Shown one piece after another: positions 1 through 5,897 of a stretch of 9,675 nt of DNA (positions are counted from its first letter, which is position 1; each line of letters begins with the position of its first letter). The translations under genes were made by a program, and so were the position numbers. Under the pieces are notes generated by a model. The model searched no databases. It had not been told where the DNA came from and saw nothing but the letters and a program-made list of their open reading frames with translations. The stretch is from ZC4RG35 sp041747855 (GTDB taxonomy: Bacteria > Actinomycetota > Acidimicrobiia > Spongiisociales > ZC4RG35), in contig JBGTEJ010000047.1 in the NCBI GenBank assembly GCA_041747855.1, forward strand, positions 1 through 9,675, written 5' to 3'.

Positions 1-1
1 G

Positions 2-958
2 GCTGCCCTCATGACCCTGGGGACTGCGAACTACCTCGTGCCCCGGGCGTTCGAGGCAGGCGAGGATCTCAGCGTGGTCCTCGTCCTCCTGGTGTCCGAT
101 GCGGCATGGATCACCCAGTTCCTTTGCACGCTGGTCCTGCTGCCTCTCTGGTTCCCGACTGGTGCCCCGATGAATCGAAGATGGGGTTGGGTGGGTCGGG
201 TCGCGGTTGGGGCTGGAGTCATTGGCTGGGTCTCATTCGCCCTCGCCGAGCACGTCTGCGCCGTCTATGAGTCGCCCGAGTCGTCGGTCTGTGCTGAAAC
301 CGTGCCCATCCCCTGGGGCATCGAAGGGTTTTCGGGGTTCGAGCCGATTCTCTTGATCGGCATGGTGATGGCACTTCCGGCCCTCACCTCGGTGTTCGTG
401 CGCTGGCATCGTTCGAGGGGGGTGGAACGGGAGCAGCTCAAGTGGGTCTTACTCGGCTCGACGGTAGTGGCCTTGGGCATCATCCTGTCCTTCGACACCT
501 TTGCTATGCCGCTATGGGTCAACGACTCTGTCAGCGCTCTGAGCCTGGCCGGCCTGTGGGTGGCGATCGCGGTGGCCGTCCTCCGTTATCGGCTCTATGA
601 CATCGACCGGATCATCTCCCGTACGGTTTCCTACGTCCTGGTCCTGATTGTTCTCGGTCTGGTGGTCTTGGGTCTGGTGGCCCTGTTTGCCGTCTTCCTC
701 CCTTCGGACGATCCGCTGGTGGTGGCTATCTCCACACTGGCTGCGGCGGCGCTCTTCAACCCGGTGCGGAGGTGGGTGCAGGCTGCCATCGACCGTCGTT
801 TCAACCGGTCTCGCTATGACGCTCAGCGGGTGGTCGGTCATTTCACCGCTTCGCTGCAGGAGCAAGTCGATCCCGATGAGGTGGTTGATGGGTGGATGGA
901 GGTGGTGGAGGACACCATGCAGCCCGAGGGGGTCGGTGTTTGGGTCAGGAAAGAATGA
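2..958 (+). CDS. P1: kinase-less sensor-type polytopic membrane protein (5' partial)
   Basis: First visible member of the paralog array. The frame is open to the window edge, and the first in-frame ATG (position 11) yields only 315 residues against 375-412 for the other copies. Alignment with P4 suggests that about 80 residues, holding the first three membrane helices, lie upstream. Counting from that ATG: membrane segments near 31-47, 61-79, 112-131, 145-165, 175-192, 207-230 and 235-249; WFPTG at 47-51; cytoplasmic QLKW at 142-145; RYRLYDIDR at 192-200; LPSDDPLVV at 230-238; RRFNRSRYD at 262-270; and the terminal TMQP..VGVWVR. The external loop between residues 80 and 111 carries two cysteines (83, 94). 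It ends exactly where the GAF/kinase part of related histidine kinases begins, so I read it as a sensor module without an enzyme. Its stop overlaps the P2 start (ATGA). Ligand and partner are unknown. Confidence 0.9.
   Translation, partial: AALMTLGTANYLVPRAFEAGEDLSVVLVLLVSDAAWITQFLCTLVLLPLWFPTGAPMNRRWGWVGRVAVGAGVIGWVSFALAEHVCAVYESPESSVCAETVPIPWGIEGFSGFEPILLIGMVMALPALTSVFVRWHRSRGVEREQLKWVLLGSTVVALGIILSFDTFAMPLWVNDSVSALSLAGLWVAIAVAVLRYRLYDIDRIISRTVSYVLVLIVLGLVVLGLVALFAVFLPSDDPLVVAISTLAAAALFNPVRRWVQAAIDRRFNRSRYDAQRVVGHFTASLQEQVDPDEVVDGWMEVVEDTMQPEGVGVWVRKE
872..924 (+). repeat. 53-bp exact direct repeat, copy 1 (within P1 tail)
   Basis: This stretch near the 3' end of P1 is identical, base for base, to 1993-2045 in P2, at a distance of 1121 bp. 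It encodes the conserved PDEVVDGWMEVVEDTMQP segment. Flanking bases differ only sparsely. Perfect identity, including synonymous positions, points to recent duplication or gene conversion rather than protein-level selection alone. Confidence 0.85.
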
Positions 959-2082
959 AGCGGGTACTCCTCGCACTCGGGCTTCTCATCGGGACAGCCG
1001 GCCCGGTACTGGCCTTTCTCAACCAGGTGTACTTCATGGGGACGGATGCTCTCTGGCCGCTGGCCTGGATTGCCTGGGCACCCATGGGTTTCCTTATCCT
1101 CGTCAAGCGGCCGGGCAACGGGGTCGGCGCTGGGTTGATGTTCATCGGTCTGACCATGGGGGCCAGCTTTTTTCTGTGGACCATCGCTGCCACCGAGCCG
1201 TTTCCGATGTCGGTCCGGGTCTGGGCGGAGTTGGGCAACATGGTTCTCGGGGTGGCGCCGTGGTTCGGTGTGGTATGGCTCCTGCTCGTCTTTCCCAGCG
1301 GGTCGTACTCGGGCTCGGCGCAGCGACGCCTGGGCATGTTCTTGATCTTGTTCGGGATTCTTTCTTTGGCAGCTTTCGCAGTCGGCCCCGAGCCGATGTT
1401 CGAGACAGGCGAGCTCAGCCCTCTGTTCCTACCGTCCCTGGCTGTCCCGGCATCGGTGATCACTGACCAGTCCGGTTTCATGATCGTGGTCGTTCTGACT
1501 CTGCTCGTCTTGGTGCTGTTGGTGCGTCGGTGGCGCTCCAGCGCAGGGATACAACGGGCGCAGTTCAGATGGCTCTTTCTGGGGGCGTCCCTGTTCGCTT
1601 TCGTGATCACCGTCGGTCAGTTCCTCCCTGAGGAAAGAGCCTCTTTCTACGTCTGGATCCCCGGCGGGGTGGCGATCCCGATGACGATTGGGGTTGCGGT
1701 TCTCCGTTATCGGCTCTATGACATCGACCGGATCATCTCCCGGACGGTCTCGTACGTCCTGGTGCTGGCTCTTCTCGGTGTGTTGGTGTTGGGGCTGGTG
1801 AGTGCGTTCGCCCTCTTCCTGCCTTCGGACGACCCGTTGGTGGTCGCTGTGTCGACCCTGGTCGTGTTCGCTCTCTTTGCCCCGGTGCGGCGACGGGTGC
1901 AAGCAACGGTGGACCAGCGCTTCAACCGGTCCCGTTACGACGCCCAGCGGGTGATGGGCCGGTTCATCGCGTCTTTGCAGGAGCAAGTCGACCCCGATGA
2001 GGTGGTTGATGGGTGGATGGAGGTGGTGGAGGACACCATGCAGCCGGCCGCGGTCGGGATCTGGGTCAGGGGAGCCTCTTGA
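955..2082 (+). CDS. P2: kinase-less sensor-type polytopic membrane protein
   Basis: I start this gene at ATG 955, which overlaps the P1 stop by 4 nt (ATGA) and is preceded by AGGAAAG at 947-953. An upstream in-frame ATG (892) would add 21 low-complexity glycine/histidine residues read out of frame through the P1 tail and is unlikely. The product is 375 residues. About ten helices are predicted: near 3-20, 33-50, 57-77, 95-113, 126-143, 174-190, 205-221, 233-250, 265-289 and 294-308. Family landmarks are KRPG at 51-54, VFPSG at 112-116, QFRW at 203-206, RYRLYDIDR at 251-259, LPSDDPLVV at 289-297, RRVQ at 313-316, RFNRSRYDAQRV at 322-333 and TMQPAAVGIWVR at 361-372. Positive charges in alternate loops place both ends in the cytoplasm. 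The external loop between helices 5 and 6 is unlike that of any other copy and lacks cysteines. There is no kinase domain. It ends in GAS, like P3. Confidence 0.93.
   Translation: MKRVLLALGLLIGTAGPVLAFLNQVYFMGTDALWPLAWIAWAPMGFLILVKRPGNGVGAGLMFIGLTMGASFFLWTIAATEPFPMSVRVWAELGNMVLGVAPWFGVVWLLLVFPSGSYSGSAQRRLGMFLILFGILSLAAFAVGPEPMFETGELSPLFLPSLAVPASVITDQSGFMIVVVLTLLVLVLLVRRWRSSAGIQRAQFRWLFLGASLFAFVITVGQFLPEERASFYVWIPGGVAIPMTIGVAVLRYRLYDIDRIISRTVSYVLVLALLGVLVLGLVSAFALFLPSDDPLVVAVSTLVVFALFAPVRRRVQATVDQRFNRSRYDAQRVMGRFIASLQEQVDPDEVVDGWMEVVEDTMQPAAVGIWVRGAS
1993..2045 (+). repeat. 53-bp exact direct repeat, copy 2 (within P2 tail)
   Basis: Partner of the repeat at 872-924. Recombination between the two would remove 1121 bp and leave one hybrid gene, P1 front with P2 end, in the original frame. 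Confidence 0.85.
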
Positions 2083-3236
2083 CAGCCCGGCTGCGCTCTG
2101 CTCTATGGATATTCACCGCCACTGCATGCGTAGTCTTCCTGGCGCTCACCACGACCATCTCCGAACCGCTGCCCCCTCTGCCCCTCGATCCCTTCTGGCT
2201 CGCCTGGGTCGGGCTACCACTGGTTGGTGCGTTCATCCTGGTCAAGAGACCGGGGACCCCGGTAGGCGGGATCGTGCTGGCGATCGGGCTGTGTGCCGCC
2301 TTCAGCGCCGGGAGCAACCTCGCCGCGGTCCACGGCTGGGCACGCCCCGACTACCTCGTCCTCATCAATCAGTTCGCCTTCGCCCCGCTCTTCGTTTTGC
2401 TGCCCCTACTCATCCTGGTGTTCCCGTCTGGGACGCTTCCTTCCGGTCGGTGGCGGGTCCCGGTCGCCGCCGCCATCGTGCTGGGCTTCGCCCTGATCGT
2501 CTGGTTCGCGGTTCGCCCAATCCAGTACTCGTTCGACAATGTCGTTTTCTATGCAAATCCGCTTGGCATTGAGTCTCTCGCCGGTTACGACTCGGTGGTG
2601 ATCTCGGCCCTCCAGTTCGCCTTGTTCGGCTTCGTCGTTGCCGTCTTCGTCTATGCACTTCGTCACTATCGGCGCGCCAGCCTCCAAGAGCGGCTTCAGG
2701 TGAAGTGGGTCATTGCCCCCGCTTTGACTGCTCCGTTGTTCTTCGTAATGGGGATCGCACTCGAGGAAGTCAGCATCGAGCTGAGCAATCTGCTGTTGAT
2801 GACGGCCATCGTCGGAGGAGGGAACGGGATGGCCGTCGGGATCGGCGTGGCCATCTTCCGTTACCGGCTCTATGACATCGACCGGATCATCTCCCGGACT
2901 GTGTCCTATGTGCTCGTGTTGGCCTTTCTCGGCCTGGTGGTCCTGGGACTGGTCAGCCTGCTCGCCCTCTTCCTGCCGTCTGACGACCCGCTGGTGGTGG
3001 CGGTGTCGACCTTGGTGGTGTTCGCTCTATTCACCCCGGTCCGTCGCCGGGTGCAGGCTCTGATCGACCGTCGATTCAATCGGTCTCGTTTTGACGCCCA
3101 GCGGGTGATTGGACGGTTCGCTGTTTCGCTGCAGGAGCAGGTGGACGCCGAGGAGGTGGTGGGCGGCTGGGTCGGGGTGGTGGAGGACACCATGCAGCCC
3201 GCAGCGGTGGGGGTCTGGGTCAGGGGGGCTTCTTGA
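2079..3236 (+). CDS. P3: kinase-less sensor-type polytopic membrane protein, TTG start
   Basis: I place the start at TTG 2079, which overlaps the P2 stop as TTGA and follows AGGGGAG at 2068-2074. An in-frame ATG at 2013 would read the P2 tail in the wrong frame. The same TTGAC-A/T-GCC junction recurs after P3, which supports the choice. The product is 385 residues with about ten predicted helices. Landmarks: DPFWLAW at 37-43, KRPGTPVGG at 56-64, VFPSG at 114-118, NPLGI at 160-164 in the external loop, QVKW at 207-210, RYRLYDIDR at 261-269, LPSDDPLVV at 299-307, RRFNRSRFD at 331-339 and TMQPAAVGVWVR at 371-382. The NPLGI loop motif resembles NPIG in P4 and NPFGI in P7. The ends are cytoplasmic by the positive-inside rule. 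It has no catalytic domain. P3 is the closest relative of the deleted copy immediately downstream. Confidence 0.92.
   Translation: MTARLRSALWIFTATACVVFLALTTTISEPLPPLPLDPFWLAWVGLPLVGAFILVKRPGTPVGGIVLAIGLCAAFSAGSNLAAVHGWARPDYLVLINQFAFAPLFVLLPLLILVFPSGTLPSGRWRVPVAAAIVLGFALIVWFAVRPIQYSFDNVVFYANPLGIESLAGYDSVVISALQFALFGFVVAVFVYALRHYRRASLQERLQVKWVIAPALTAPLFFVMGIALEEVSIELSNLLLMTAIVGGGNGMAVGIGVAIFRYRLYDIDRIISRTVSYVLVLAFLGLVVLGLVSLLALFLPSDDPLVVAVSTLVVFALFTPVRRRVQALIDRRFNRSRFDAQRVIGRFAVSLQEQVDAEEVVGGWVGVVEDTMQPAAVGVWVRGAS
2204..2213 (+). repeat. 10-bp direct repeat CTGGGTCGGG in the P3 5' region
   Basis: The same ten bases recur at 3167-3176 in the P3 tail. The pair lies at the two places in P3 that correspond to the ends of the deletion in the neighbouring pseudogene. 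It is short and G-rich, so chance is possible, but the match in position is notable. Confidence 0.5.
3167..3176 (+). repeat. 10-bp direct repeat CTGGGTCGGG in the P3 3' region
   Basis: Second copy of the repeat at 2204-2213. It encodes the GW-V-G segment just before VVEDTMQP, which matches the start of the C-terminal piece retained in the pseudogene (W-R-E-I-V-E-E-T-M). Confidence 0.5.
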
Positions 3237-3420
3237 CTGCCGGCGTGCGCTCGGCTCGGTGGGCCAGCGCAACAGGATGTGGCATCGTCGTGGGACTCAC
3301 CACGACCTCCAACGAGCCATTGTCCCATCTGCCCGTCGATCCCTTCTGGCTCCTTGGAGGGAGATTGTGGAGGAGACCATGCAGCCCACCGCCCTTGGGG
3401 TTTGGGTGAGAGAAGAGTGA
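3233..3420 (+). pseudogene. Remnant of an eighth paralog: N- and C-terminal ends fused after a large internal deletion
   Basis: Starting at TTG 3233 (TTGA overlap with the P3 stop), the first ~40 codons align with the P3 N-terminus: LTAGVRSARW against LTARLRSALW, then LTTTSNEPLSHLPVDPFWL against LTTTISEPLPPLPLDPFWL. Just after the DPFWL codons (3338-3352) this similarity stops. From about 3355 another reading frame encodes EIVEETMQPTALGVWVREE, the C-terminal signature of the family, ending at TGA 3418-3420. Roughly 1 kb, including all membrane helices after the first, has been lost, and the two ends are out of frame. Read from TTG, the product would be 58 residues, ending at 3409 without the terminal motif. 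This is a tandem duplicate of a P3-like gene that was later deleted. It probably encodes nothing useful, although ribosomes passing through it could still deliver coupling to P4, which starts 4 nt after its end. Confidence 0.85.
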
Positions 3421-3424
3421 CCTC

Positions 3425-4651
3425 ATGAAAGTCGAGACGTCTGACCAGCCGACACGACCGGTCCTCGGCATCGCCATCTCCTTCGGATTGCTAGCGATCA
3501 TCGGGCTGGCCGAGGTCGCCAGCAAACAGGAAGGGGAGAGGGAAGTAGGGATCATGGTGGCCATCGTCTTGGTGGTCCTGATCGCGGGTCTCTTGGTGGC
3601 TAAGCGGCCCGACCACCCCATCTCCTGGCTGATGGCCCTGACCGCGCTCATGGGAGCCGTCGCCTCGGTCAGCGCATCCACCCTCCTCCCGGGAGCGACG
3701 GAGATCACGTGGTGGCAGGTGCCTCTGGCGATTGTCAGCGGACCGTCCTGGTTCGGGCTCCTCCTCACCGTGATCGTTCTCATCCCGTTGCTGTTTCCCA
3801 CCGGATCACCTCCGTCGCCCCGCTGGCGATGGGTGGCCTGGCTGTCGGTGGCGACCGTCCTCCTCATGACCGTTGCATGGACACTCCAGGAAGAGTTCTG
3901 CACCGATTGGGGCGACGAAGGCTGCCTGGCCACCGTAGCCAACCCGATCGGCGTCAATGGAGTAGCCAATCCCGAGGAATCGGCGGTCGGCGTCTTGGCC
4001 TACGGGTTGCTTCTCCTGTGCAGCCTGGCGGCCGTCGCCTCCCTGGTGGTGCGGTTTCGGCGCTCGACACGTGTCGAGCGCAGCCAGATCAAGTGGGTGC
4101 TGCTCAGTTTTGGAATCTTCGTCCTGGGGTTCGTGGGCTTCGATGTCATCTGGGTGGAGATGCTCGGTCGGCCGGAACCGTCCGGACCTGTCGCCACCGT
4201 CGTCGACCAGATCCTGTGGGTGCTAATCCCAGCGGCGATTGCTCTCGCCATCCTCCGCTACCGGCTCTACGACATCGACCGGATCATCTCCCGCACCCTT
4301 TCCTACGCGCTGATCCTCGGGCTATTGGGGCTAGCGGCCCTGGGCCTGGTGAGCGGGTTCGCTCTCTTCCTCCCCAACGACGACCCCCTCGTGGTGGCGA
4401 TCTCGACCCTGGTAGTCGCTGCATTGTTCAATCCGTTGCGCAAACGAGTCCAGCAGGCGGTGGACCGAAGGTTCAACCGGTCCCGGTTCGATGCGGAGCG
4501 GGTGGTCCAAGGATTTGCGAGCACACTCCAGGAGCGGGTTGATCCGGAAGGCGTGGTGGACGGTTGGCTGGGCGTGGTCTCGGCCACCATGCAGCCGGCA
4601 TCGATGAGTGTCTGGGTGAGGGAGTCGGGCCAACATGTCGATATCCCGTAA
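3425..4651 (+). CDS. P4: kinase-less sensor-type polytopic membrane protein
   Basis: ATG 3425 lies 4 nt after the pseudogene end, with the purine-rich AGAGAAGAG upstream. The product is 408 residues. About ten helices are predicted: near 13-31, 42-59, 67-85, 106-124, 136-153, 187-209, 224-243, 258-277, 293-316 and 321-336. Landmarks: KRPDHPISW at 60-68, LFPTG at 123-127, NPIGV at 173-177, RVERSQIKW at 216-224, RYRLYDIDR at 278-286, LPNDDPLVV at 316-324, RRFNRSRFD at 348-356 and TMQPASMSVWVR at 388-399. The external loop after helix 5 carries Cys159 and Cys167, a candidate disulfide. The sequence is intermediate: LYDIDR matches block A, whereas VDPEGVVDGW and TMQPAS match block B. It continues nine residues past the usual end, to VDIP. 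There is no kinase domain. It is the last copy before the two inserted genes. Confidence 0.93.
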   Translation: MKVETSDQPTRPVLGIAISFGLLAIIGLAEVASKQEGEREVGIMVAIVLVVLIAGLLVAKRPDHPISWLMALTALMGAVASVSASTLLPGATEITWWQVPLAIVSGPSWFGLLLTVIVLIPLLFPTGSPPSPRWRWVAWLSVATVLLMTVAWTLQEEFCTDWGDEGCLATVANPIGVNGVANPEESAVGVLAYGLLLLCSLAAVASLVVRFRRSTRVERSQIKWVLLSFGIFVLGFVGFDVIWVEMLGRPEPSGPVATVVDQILWVLIPAAIALAILRYRLYDIDRIISRTLSYALILGLLGLAALGLVSGFALFLPNDDPLVVAISTLVVAALFNPLRKRVQQAVDRRFNRSRFDAERVVQGFASTLQERVDPEGVVDGWLGVVSATMQPASMSVWVRESGQHVDIP

Positions 4652-4656
4652 CCCTT

Positions 4657-4670
4657 GCGGAACGTTCCGC
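4657..4670. repeat. Perfect 14-bp palindrome GCGGAACGTTCCGC
   Basis: The two 7-nt halves, GCGGAAC and GTTCCGC, are exact reverse complements with no spacer. With no loop and no T-run it is a poor terminator and better resembles a dimer-protein binding site. It overlaps nothing coding and lies six bases after the P4 stop. Its role is inferred from position and symmetry only. Confidence 0.5.
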
Positions 4671-4686
4671 TTCTAGATAGGGCGAG

Positions 4687-4693
4687 AAGGAGG
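4687..4693 (+). promoter_or_regulatory. Strong Shine-Dalgarno AAGGAGG deciding the start at 4700
   Basis: AAGGAGG sits six bases before ATG 4700 and selects it over an in-frame TTG at 4655. The TTG start would run through the palindrome and has no good upstream site. Most other genes of the array use weaker, coupled sites, so this is one of two strong independent initiation signals in the window. Confidence 0.8.
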
Positions 4694-4699
4694 CTCGAA

Positions 4700-5143
4700 A
4701 TGACCCGTTCTCTCAGGACCGCCCGATCGGCGGGCATCGCATACACGGTGACATTCGTCGTCGGGAGTTATCTCTCGATCAAGCGCGGGTACCCCGCCCG
4801 GGCGCTCGGGATCGATATGGGATCCGATGTGAGGCGGGGTGTCTTGGGCGGCATCCACGGCGGGGGTCTCGCTGCCCCCTGGAACCTCATCGTCCAGATG
4901 TGGGTGGCGCTCGGCCTGGCCTCGAGGGCGGACGCGAATGGGCGGCGGGCACGAGCCTGGCTCGCCTTTCTCTCAGCCTTGTTCGTCGCCGGGTCGGTCG
5001 GCGAGCCGGTGAGTCACAGGATCGTGACGCGAGATTTGCCACCGGCCGACACGTTGGTGGCGGTAGCCAACATCGTGGTTCCGATCACCATGCTCGTTGC
5101 GGCATTGGCGTCCCTCGTTGACGGGGAAGGACACTCCTCGTGA
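4700..5143 (+). CDS. Small four-helix membrane protein, function unknown
   Basis: ATG 4700 has an ideal ribosome binding site and gives 147 residues. Hydrophobic segments lie near residues 11-27, 56-74, 86-101 and 117-139. The loop after the first helix is rich in glycine and arginine (to about residue 55) and contains a histidine within GGIHGGG (50-56). I do not recognise the family and see no catalytic or metal-binding motif; it is not one of the array paralogs. It is coupled to the cupredoxin gene by a GTGA overlap, so the two products probably act together, perhaps in the same membrane complex. It ends in a short polar tail. Protein-coding status is well supported by base composition, the binding site and the overlap; function is open. 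Confidence 0.8.
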   Translation: MTRSLRTARSAGIAYTVTFVVGSYLSIKRGYPARALGIDMGSDVRRGVLGGIHGGGLAAPWNLIVQMWVALGLASRADANGRRARAWLAFLSALFVAGSVGEPVSHRIVTRDLPPADTLVAVANIVVPITMLVAALASLVDGEGHSS

Positions 5144-5895
5144 ATCCTGTCACAACGCATGATGGGACCACGGCGGAGCTCTCTGCTGACCGGGGCTTGA
5201 CCTGGCGCCGTTTGTTGTTCATTACCGGCATCTTGGCCACGGTGGCGATCGGTGCGGTCTCGGCGGTACTCGGGGACCTCGAGGGAGGGGCTGTGATGCT
5301 GGGGTTCGCCCTGGCCACATGGCTCACCCGGGTGCGCCGGGGCACCGTGGGCGCCATCGGTGTGGCCCTTGCCGGAGCGATCACTCTCTTCTTCATGCTG
5401 ACAGCGGCGATGACCAATATCCGGGAGGGATCGCCGATGTCCTCCGTCCTGATCTCGTCGGTCCTGGCAGCGGTCTCTCTGCTCGCCCTCATCGCCGCTA
5501 TCGGACTCCTGACCAATCGGGCCTCCGGATCGACGACAGGGCCACGGCTAGGGGTGGGCGTGTCTGTTCTGTTGCTGGGAGGCCTCCTGGTTTGGGGTGC
5601 GAGCATCAGCCGCGTCGATATCGCAGCCGGCGATATCGTGCTTGTTTCCGAGAACATGGCCTTCTCCGCGACCGAGCTGCAAGTCAACGAAGGAACTGTG
5701 CTCGTCACAATGAAGAACAAGGACTTGTTCTGGCACACCTTCACCATCGCGGAGCTCGGTGTAGATCTCCGGGTGCCGGTTGGGGCGGAGCTGGGAGCAT
5801 CATTCGAGGCGCCTCCCGGTGAATACGAATTCGTCTGCGCCATCCCGGGACACCCCGAAGCGGGAATGGTGGGGACATTGACCGTGGAGAGCTGA
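5140..5895 (+). CDS. Membrane-anchored cupredoxin (type-1 copper protein) with five N-terminal helices
   Basis: GTG 5140 overlaps the preceding stop (GTGA), with GGGGAAGG at 5123-5130 as binding site. The product is 251 residues. Five hydrophobic segments lie near residues 24-44, 49-62, 69-91, 101-124 and 136-156. They are followed by a ~95-residue C-terminal beta-rich domain. That domain has the complete mononuclear type-1 copper ligand set: His199 in FWHTF, then Cys233, His238 and Met243 in CAIPGHPEAGM. With five helices and a cytoplasmic N-terminus, the copper domain lies outside the membrane, the usual place for an electron-carrier cupredoxin. The family transfers single electrons or binds copper; the redox partner here is not visible. 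No oxidase or nitrite-reductase gene adjoins it, and it sits between two blocks of the receptor-like paralogs, so copper or redox sensing is possible but unproven. Confidence 0.9.
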   Translation: MNPVTTHDGTTAELSADRGLTWRRLLFITGILATVAIGAVSAVLGDLEGGAVMLGFALATWLTRVRRGTVGAIGVALAGAITLFFMLTAAMTNIREGSPMSSVLISSVLAAVSLLALIAAIGLLTNRASGSTTGPRLGVGVSVLLLGGLLVWGASISRVDIAAGDIVLVSENMAFSATELQVNEGTVLVTMKNKDLFWHTFTIAELGVDLRVPVGAELGASFEAPPGEYEFVCAIPGHPEAGMVGTLTVES

Positions 5896-5897
5896 CG

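Larger units (their letters stand above)
4652..4699 (+). promoter_or_regulatory. Intergenic gap inside the array, with palindrome
   Basis: These 48 nt between P4 and the small membrane gene are the only clear break in an otherwise overlapping gene string. They hold the perfect palindrome at 4657-4670 and a strong ribosome binding site. TTGCGG at 4655 and TAGATA at 4674 are only 13 nt apart, too close for a standard -35/-10 pair, so I do not call a promoter. A regulator acting here could separate block A expression from the downstream genes; that is inference. Confidence 0.3.

Noticed and set aside
892..954. Upstream in-frame ATG as the start of P2 (and the equivalent at 2013 for P3)
   Set aside because: The added residues are an out-of-frame reading of the preceding gene's tail (glycine and histidine runs), and the overlapping ATGA/TTGA starts have purine-rich sites in front of them.
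648..1466. 272-codon plus-strand frame overlapping P1 and P2
   Set aside because: It reads the P1 tail and P2 in another frame, giving Trp/Arg/Ser-rich text without homology. Analogous frames recur in the other paralogs, as expected from repeated sequence.
3425..4651. Histidine kinase annotation for the paralogs
   Set aside because: Similarity is limited to the membrane module. No H-box, N, G1 or G2 motifs occur in any of the seven proteins, and the stop codons follow VWVR closely.
4655..4679. TTGCGG ... TAGATA as a promoter before the small membrane gene
   Set aside because: The 13-nt spacing is too short for a standard promoter and the boxes overlap the palindrome; the match is weak.
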